Positions 59,488 through 64,000 of a stretch of DNA of 64,000 bases are shown piece by piece (the stretch's first letter is position 1; the number at the start of each line of letters is the position of its first letter). The notes below the pieces were generated by a model, which had not been told where the DNA came from, searched no databases, and saw only the letters and a list, made by a program, of their open reading frames with translations. The DNA comes from an uncultured Pseudomonadota bacterium (GTDB lineage Bacteria; Pseudomonadota; Alphaproteobacteria; Rs-D84): assembly GCA_947307295.1 (NCBI GenBank), contig CAMZIQ010000001.1, positions 168,968 to 232,967 on the forward strand, in the 5' to 3' direction. The translations under genes and the position numbers were made by a program.

Positions 59488-61032
59488 TTAAAATAATAAT
59501 TTTGCATCCATAAAAAATCTATAACTGATATCAAAATCATCTTTAAAGATGCTTGCGCCTAATGAAACCCCAGCATTATCTGTGATAGACATAAAACCTA
59601 TTTTCATATCAGCAAATAAATTTTTATTTGTTCCAGCACCACCAAATAAAGAATATTCATATTTTATACCATCTGTTATAAATGAATATTTCGCATTCAT
59701 CCCGCCATGGACATAAGTATCCGTTTCTGAAACATCCGCAACATTATATTGTTGATACATAAAACCTGCAACTGGCGCAATAATAACATCACGCATAACA
59801 TCAAAATCATAACCAACTTCAATATCTCCATACCAAGACAAACCCAAAGGATTTTCTTTAAGATTCCCATATGTTGAAATGTATTCACCTTTGTAATCAG
59901 TTAATGAAACCCCTAATTTTTCATTCAACCAAAACTTATCAAACTTTTGCTTAGATTTAATATCTAATCCATATAACATACCAGAAAATTCATTTAAACT
60001 GTCTTCATAATTAAAATTATTAAAACTAAAACCTGCACCAAAATATAATGAATCATCTTTATAACCCAGATAAACCCGACCACCAATATCATTTATTTTA
60101 TCAGACACGATGTAATAAGGTATAATTCCAATACCTGTATCAAAATCCCCTTTATCTAACAAAGAAAAATTATTTATCACTTTAACTGGTCGCAACAATA
60201 TATCATGACTGAAACGATAAGATAAACTTTTCAAACGATTTATTTCATCCATATTAGAAGCAACATCCAAAGACCTTATAAATTTATCATTTGGATGCTT
60301 TTGTCTAATTAATTCCAACGCAGATGTTCTTTGAACATTACCGAACACAATATTGTAATTTGTTTCTCTGACTATATTTAAAACCAGACCACCATTTATT
60401 GATTTTAATTCGGGTTTATACATTTTATCCAAATCAACAATTTGCACGTGCAACGTGGTTTCTTCAGAAGTATGACGTATAACTTCACCAGGATTAACGG
60501 TTTCTGCACTATTTATGACCAAAAGAATATCGCCTTCCAAAGTCACATTTTTATCCCAATTTTGCCAATCTGAAAAATCATTTATCTCAACCGTAGATGT
60601 ATTTATAGTGAAACCAGACGCATTAATATCTTTGATATTATCAAAATTAACACCTTGATAATTATCCACACAAATAGATTTATCACCACCAATTACGTTA
60701 ACACTTTGAAGTTCTGCATCAGAACGAATAACTTGAACAACATTTGAACCAGTCGCATTTATTGAACCGTTTATTGTTCCTGAATTATAAACGAATAAAT
60801 TATTACCCTGAGTATCTATATCACCATTTATTGTACCAGAATTGTATAAATGCACAGTTCCACTTGTTGTTATTCCGTATATACTGGTCGCTGTTATAAC
60901 CACACCATTGTTGATAGTGACATCACCACTACCAAAAGAATCAACAGATGCGGAATAATCATAAACATATGATTCTGCACCAGTACAGACAAACATTGAT
61001 ACAAACAAAATCGAAAACAGGTATTTTTTCAT
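59488..61032 (-). CDS. autotransporter-like outer-membrane protein
   Basis: The 514-residue protein has a signal peptide (near CTGAE). An N-terminal beta-helix passenger follows with near-repeats (YNSGTINGDID and YNSGTINGSIN). The C-terminal half is a beta-barrel ending RFFMDAKLLF, the C-terminal Phe typical of outer-membrane insertion. The barrel is about 280 residues. It is shorter than classical type V autotransporters, so it may be a mini-autotransporter. The track start lies upstream of the signal; I start at the ATG at 61032, which lies seven bases after a TATAAT box with no SD, suggesting a leaderless mRNA. Confidence 0.78.
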   Translation of the reverse strand: MKKYLFSILFVSMFVCTGAESYVYDYSASVDSFGSGDVTINNGVVITATSIYGITTSGTVHLYNSGTINGDIDTQGNNLFVYNSGTINGSINATGSNVVQVIRSDAELQSVNVIGGDKSICVDNYQGVNFDNIKDINASGFTINTSTVEINDFSDWQNWDKNVTLEGDILLVINSAETVNPGEVIRHTSEETTLHVQIVDLDKMYKPELKSINGGLVLNIVRETNYNIVFGNVQRTSALELIRQKHPNDKFIRSLDVASNMDEINRLKSLSYRFSHDILLRPVKVINNFSLLDKGDFDTGIGIIPYYIVSDKINDIGGRVYLGYKDDSLYFGAGFSFNNFNYEDSLNEFSGMLYGLDIKSKQKFDKFWLNEKLGVSLTDYKGEYISTYGNLKENPLGLSWYGDIEVGYDFDVMRDVIIAPVAGFMYQQYNVADVSETDTYVHGGMNAKYSFITDGIKYEYSLFGGAGTNKNLFADMKIGFMSITDNAGVSLGASIFKDDFDISYRFFMDAKLLF

Positions 61033-61039
61033 AACATAA

Positions 61040-61045
61040 ATTATA
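61040..61045 (-). promoter_or_regulatory. -10 element of the autotransporter-like gene
   Basis: On the minus strand TATAAT ends seven bases before the ATG. Transcription would begin at or next to the start codon. Confidence 0.5.
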
Positions 61046-61073
61046 CTAGCACAGAACGAAAACACCTAACAAC

Positions 61074-61100
61074 AAAAAAATCCCGCTAAAAAACGGGATT
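61074..61100 (-). terminator. terminator of the small beta-barrel gene
   Basis: AATCCCG/CGGGATT stem with an 8-base loop, then a T-run on the minus strand. Confidence 0.84.
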
Positions 61101-61121
61101 TCAAAGCGAAACAAGAAAAGT

Positions 61122-61736
61122 TTAGAACATATAACGAATACCAATATCACCGCTGAAATCATGCATTCCAGAAGCAACATCAATATAATTATAACGTGCC
61201 GCAACATCGACAGAATAACAGCCAAACGGCATTTCTAATCCCAATGTACCCATCATAGAAAATCTTGTATTATCTCTGCTAACTTCGTACACAGGACCAG
61301 TACCTTTGGTTTCTATAAATGCCATACCAGCACCCAAACCAACGAATGGTTGAATATAATGGAAATGACCCAAATCCATATAGGCATTTGCCATCAATTC
61401 AATGTTTTTTGATGTGACTTTTACATTGTTTATATTACCAAAATCTTTATAATCTTCGCCCTTGGTAAAGAAAGACCCTTCAATTTCAAAACGTGCTGAA
61501 TCATACATGCTTAATCCCAAAGCCACACGCGCTTGATACAAATCCTGAGACACACTTTCTTTTGTATCATTGAAATTATAATTTAAATTACCATAAGTGG
61601 CACCACCACGTAGTGCGACATAAGGTAAAATATCCCAACCCATAAAATTAGTTGGTTGTTGTTCATACATTTGACCACCTGCAAAAGCTGGTGCAGCCAA
61701 TAATACTGCCATTGATGTGGCAATAAGTTTTTTCAT
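61122..61736 (-). CDS. small outer-membrane beta-barrel protein (OmpA/OmpX-like)
   Basis: The 204-residue protein has a signal peptide (near PAFAG). Alternating aromatic/hydrophobic strands follow. The barrel ends ...GDIGIRYMF, with a C-terminal Phe. A porin-type opening (WDILPYVALRGGATYGNLNY) and IQPFVGLGAGMAFIE match the eight-strand surface-antigen/OmpA barrel class. The track start 43 codons upstream is rejected; AAGGAG precedes the ATG at 61736. It is probably abundant, since it has its own strong terminator and ribosome site. Confidence 0.85.
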   Translation of the reverse strand: MKKLIATSMAVLLAAPAFAGGQMYEQQPTNFMGWDILPYVALRGGATYGNLNYNFNDTKESVSQDLYQARVALGLSMYDSARFEIEGSFFTKGEDYKDFGNINNVKVTSKNIELMANAYMDLGHFHYIQPFVGLGAGMAFIETKGTGPVYEVSRDNTRFSMMGTLGLEMPFGCYSVDVAARYNYIDVASGMHDFSGDIGIRYMF

Positions 61737-61867
61737 AAGTTTCTCCTTTTTGTTGCTGATTAATCTCAACACTTTGTATTCTATCAGACAACTCCAGACA
61801 ATCATATAGGCATGTATACTTAGGATATATTTCTTATATACGACAATTTCCGCCGTATAGAACAAAA

Positions 61868-62542
61868 TTATTCAGTTAATTTTTTAATAACAAAATCAGC
61901 CATTAACAATCCAAACATTCCTGTCACAGTGACAATCGAACCAAATTCCTTACCACGATTTAATTGTGGCATCGCTGGTTCGGTTGAATACACCACGGGA
62001 AAATCTTTCATTTTTAAATCACGAACAATATGACGAATTTTTGAAGCCAAAGGACATACGGTTGTTTTAGATATTTTTCCAACTTTAATCTTTGTTAAAT
62101 CTGTCTTGCGAGCCGCACCCATAGACGATATAAATGGTATACCGTTATTTTCACACCAATTATATAAAGCTATTTTAGATGAGACTGTATCTATAGCATC
62201 TATAACAAAATCAGGCTTAACATCAAAATCCTTATTTTCATCAAAAAACACATTAAATACATAAACTTTAATAGCGGGATTTATATCAGCGATTCGTTGT
62301 TTAGCAACTTCTGTTTTAAATTTACCAAGACTAGAATCCATTGCAAACAATTGACGATTTATATTTGATTCTTCAACTTTATCAAAATCAACCAATATTA
62401 AATTGCCTATACCACTTCGCGCCAAAGCTTCTATTGCAAAAGAACCAACCGCACCACAACCAACAACCATAACTGTTGATTTTTGTAATTTTTTAACTGA
62501 TTCGTTTCCAATTAATAATTTTATTCTATGCAATCTATTCAT
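61868..62542 (-). CDS. tcdA: tRNA threonylcarbamoyladenosine dehydratase (TcdA/CsdL type)
   Basis: TcdA cyclises t6A37 of tRNAs to ct6A. The 224-residue E1-like protein shows VMVVGCGAVGSFAIEALARS and GIGNLILVDFDKVEESNINR for ATP binding. VIDAIDTVSSKIALY and ISSMGAARKTDLTKI follow, and VVYSTEPA is near the C-terminus. It lacks the ThiS/MoaD partner signature, and the order favours TcdA over ThiF/MoeB. Its start overlaps the TatD gene by eight bases. Confidence 0.87.
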   Translation of the reverse strand: MNRLHRIKLLIGNESVKKLQKSTVMVVGCGAVGSFAIEALARSGIGNLILVDFDKVEESNINRQLFAMDSSLGKFKTEVAKQRIADINPAIKVYVFNVFFDENKDFDVKPDFVIDAIDTVSSKIALYNWCENNGIPFISSMGAARKTDLTKIKVGKISKTTVCPLASKIRHIVRDLKMKDFPVVYSTEPAMPQLNRGKEFGSIVTVTGMFGLLMADFVIKKLTE

Positions 62543-63209
62543 GTTTTAAAACCCTTTGTGCGTTATCGTATATTATATCAGCCATATTCGATTCGTTTTT
62601 AGTTTTCGAAATTTCATTAACAATATCTATTAAAACTATATCAGCCATTGCATCAGTTTCTATTAATATTTTATCAGATGGAATTTGTTCTATACGACAG
62701 TTTTTACCGTATACAGCGTTTTTACCCAATGAAAAAAATATATTTTTATATTGCAATAGTTTTAATAATATATTTTCATTTGCATTGAAATCATGAAAAA
62801 CAATTATTGGTAATTCAGATTTTTTATATTGTTTTAAAATATGCAAAATCTTATCCCATGCACCAACACAATGTATAAAAACGATTCGTTTTAATTGAAC
62901 AGCAATATCAAATTGTTTAACAAAAACTTCTAATTGTTTTTCCATATTTGGCTTATATTTATCCAAACCGATTTCCCCAACCATATAATTTGGATTAGTT
63001 TGTAATAATTGTATTAATCGCCCATCCCACCCAAAAATAATATCATTAATAAACCAAGGATGGATACCAAACGCACCGTATACACGCGCATCTATTTTCA
63101 TTAAATCAATTATTTTTTGCCATTCAGATTCTTTTGTTGCACAACACACAACCCCATCAACATCTGGCGCTATGTAATCAATATGAGTATGTGCATCTAT
63201 GATTTTCAT
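62535..63209 (-). CDS. TatD-family metal-dependent hydrolase
   Basis: The 224-residue TIM-barrel protein has DAHTHID near the start, MVGEIGLDKY (conserved Glu), FIHCVGAW and VFHDFNAN for metal ligands, and IETDAM near the C-terminus. Family members are DNases or 3'-5' exonucleases. It is shorter than E. coli TatD (about 260), mainly in loops, and the first motif is DxHxH as usual. Function beyond hydrolase is uncertain. It is coupled to tcdA. Confidence 0.83.
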   Translation of the reverse strand: MKIIDAHTHIDYIAPDVDGVVCCATKESEWQKIIDLMKIDARVYGAFGIHPWFINDIIFGWDGRLIQLLQTNPNYMVGEIGLDKYKPNMEKQLEVFVKQFDIAVQLKRIVFIHCVGAWDKILHILKQYKKSELPIIVFHDFNANENILLKLLQYKNIFFSLGKNAVYGKNCRIEQIPSDKILIETDAMADIVLIDIVNEISKTKNESNMADIIYDNAQRVLKHE

Positions 63210-63250
63210 AAAATATATTTAACCATAAAAAGAATCATTTGCAAGAACAG

Positions 63251-64000
63251 TTAAAATCGTTGTTGAAAAGTAAATTCTGTTGTCCACTTTTTATATTCCC
63301 GAGAATGTATATTTGAATCTTTTTGTGTATAAGCAAATGTTAAGGTTGGGACAAATCCCCAAACCTCTAATTTACTATTAGACAAAGAAATTGAATACCT
63401 TTGCAAAAAATCGCGTTCTTTGACTTTTTGAAAAGCGTTATTTTTTACAACCCATTTATCCCCATCATATTTAAGCCACGAAAAATAAGGTTCAACATAC
63501 ACATTAAACCCATACATCAATTCAGAACCAAAACCCAAACTAGTGTTATATCCCCAATTCGCATAAGCATCCATTTTTGCAGTTTCACGATTCACGCCAC
63601 CACGCAGTACTATATATTTACTCGCCCCAAAAGAATACGCAATATGTGGGTTTAATGAATAAGATTGTCCATCCATATATTCCCCATATTCGTCATATTT
63701 GTTTTCCATTGTACGCAAAGATAGCCCCGCTGATAATTTTCGCGTAAAATCATAATTAGTATCCAACTTTGCACCATACGCCCAATTATATCTATCCCAT
63801 CCGTACCAGCGTCTATTCACAACCCCAGCAAGCCAAACATCCCCTTTGTCCCAAATATAACGCGGTCCAGTCGAAGCCGATAAATACAAATCATCATAAT
63901 CATGTTTGTTATAAACATTGGTATAAATCATAGCATCACTTTTCCAACGCCAATTCTTTTCAGTCAATTTAAATTCATAATTTCCACCAAGTGATAGATT
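63251..64000 (-). CDS. surface lipoprotein assembly modifier (SLAM)-like barrel, partial
   Basis: The frame is open past the window end, since codons upstream of the track TTG continue (SLGGNYEF). Only the C-terminal 249 residues are seen. They are a beta-barrel with strands such as SLRTMENKYDEYG and VYVEPYFSWLKYDG and a final GFVPTLTFAYTQKDSNIHS then FTFQQRF. That ending, with SNIxxxE/xY and a closing Phe, matches the DUF560/SLAM family that exports lipoproteins to the cell surface. The N-terminal TPR part would lie outside the window. Confidence 0.68.
   Translation of the reverse strand, partial: NLSLGGNYEFKLTEKNWRWKSDAMIYTNVYNKHDYDDLYLSASTGPRYIWDKGDVWLAGVVNRRWYGWDRYNWAYGAKLDTNYDFTRKLSAGLSLRTMENKYDEYGEYMDGQSYSLNPHIAYSFGASKYIVLRGGVNRETAKMDAYANWGYNTSLGFGSELMYGFNVYVEPYFSWLKYDGDKWVVKNNAFQKVKERDFLQRYSISLSNSKLEVWGFVPTLTFAYTQKDSNIHSREYKKWTTEFTFQQRF

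Noticed and set aside
1-64000. CRISPR arrays, insertion sequences, prophage or integron
   Set aside because: No regularly spaced repeats, transposase, integrase or attachment-site duplications were seen on either strand.

Overview
The window is AT-rich, densely coded DNA from a diderm bacterium. TolB, LolA, TatBC, a secretin, beta-barrel proteins with C-terminal phenylalanines and lipoproteins all require an outer membrane. The housekeeping genes (GatCAB, SUF, PlsY, a DksA without the zinc cysteines, a heat-shock promoter of CTTG-N17-CYTATNT type before dnaJ) fit a small-genome, host- or gut-associated alphaproteobacterium. That placement is inference, because no rRNA lies in the window. Genes sit in long co-directional runs with short or overlapping junctions, often ATGA or TAATG, closed by clear hairpin-plus-T terminators. 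No insertion sequence, prophage, integrase or CRISPR array was seen.

Layout: 0-5 kb holds the end of plsC, a secreted nuclease, tolB, a ribbon-helix-helix regulator, a VirB2-like membrane protein, a lipoprotein, class II aldolase and efp. 5-15 kb holds dnaN, a tight run prepilin-rluC-asmA-cdaA (diadenylate cyclase), then uvrC, pgsA and parE. 15-24 kb holds dnaJ, two coupled secreted proteins, dnaA with a 327-bp symmetrical upstream region, dprA, two secreted proteins, plsY, rpsT and tRNA-Lys. 24-29 kb is a block of secreted proteins: three trypsin-like proteases, an anchored coiled-coil protein and an Ala/Gly-hairpin protein. 28.7-38.5 kb is a leftward array sufS-sufT-sufE-ftsL-ftsI-recJ-nrnA-lolA-tatB-tatC-nlpD.

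38.6-47.6 kb holds trxA and dksA, then a surface/secretion block: a 990-residue Cys-rich protein, a 467-residue Cys-rich protein, a third Ala/Gly-hairpin paralogue, and a type IVb-pilus-like secretin with a TcpQ-domain partner. 47.7-52.7 kb is sufB-sufC with membrane proteins, then ruvX. 52.7-59.5 kb is gatC-gatA-gatB-miaB, with three unknown genes sharing a Cys box inserted between gatC and gatA and an antisense tRNA-Phe between gatA and gatB. 59.5-64 kb holds an autotransporter-like protein, a small beta-barrel protein, tcdA, a TatD-family hydrolase and the C-terminal barrel of a SLAM-like exporter that runs off the window.

The most unusual content is: (a) three paralogous secreted proteins built from four Ala/Gly-rich hydrophobic segments with conserved cysteines, each next to cell-surface genes; (b) three S1 proteases sharing a lineage-specific segment; (c) the three-gene Cys-box cluster inside the gat operon, one member of which looks flanked by helix-hairpin-helix domains like the RNA polymerase alpha C-terminal domain; and (d) a diadenylate cyclase together with a stand-alone DHH phosphodiesterase, a possible c-di-AMP circuit in a proteobacterium. 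Promoters and terminators were read by eye. Functions rest on motifs, not on database searches.
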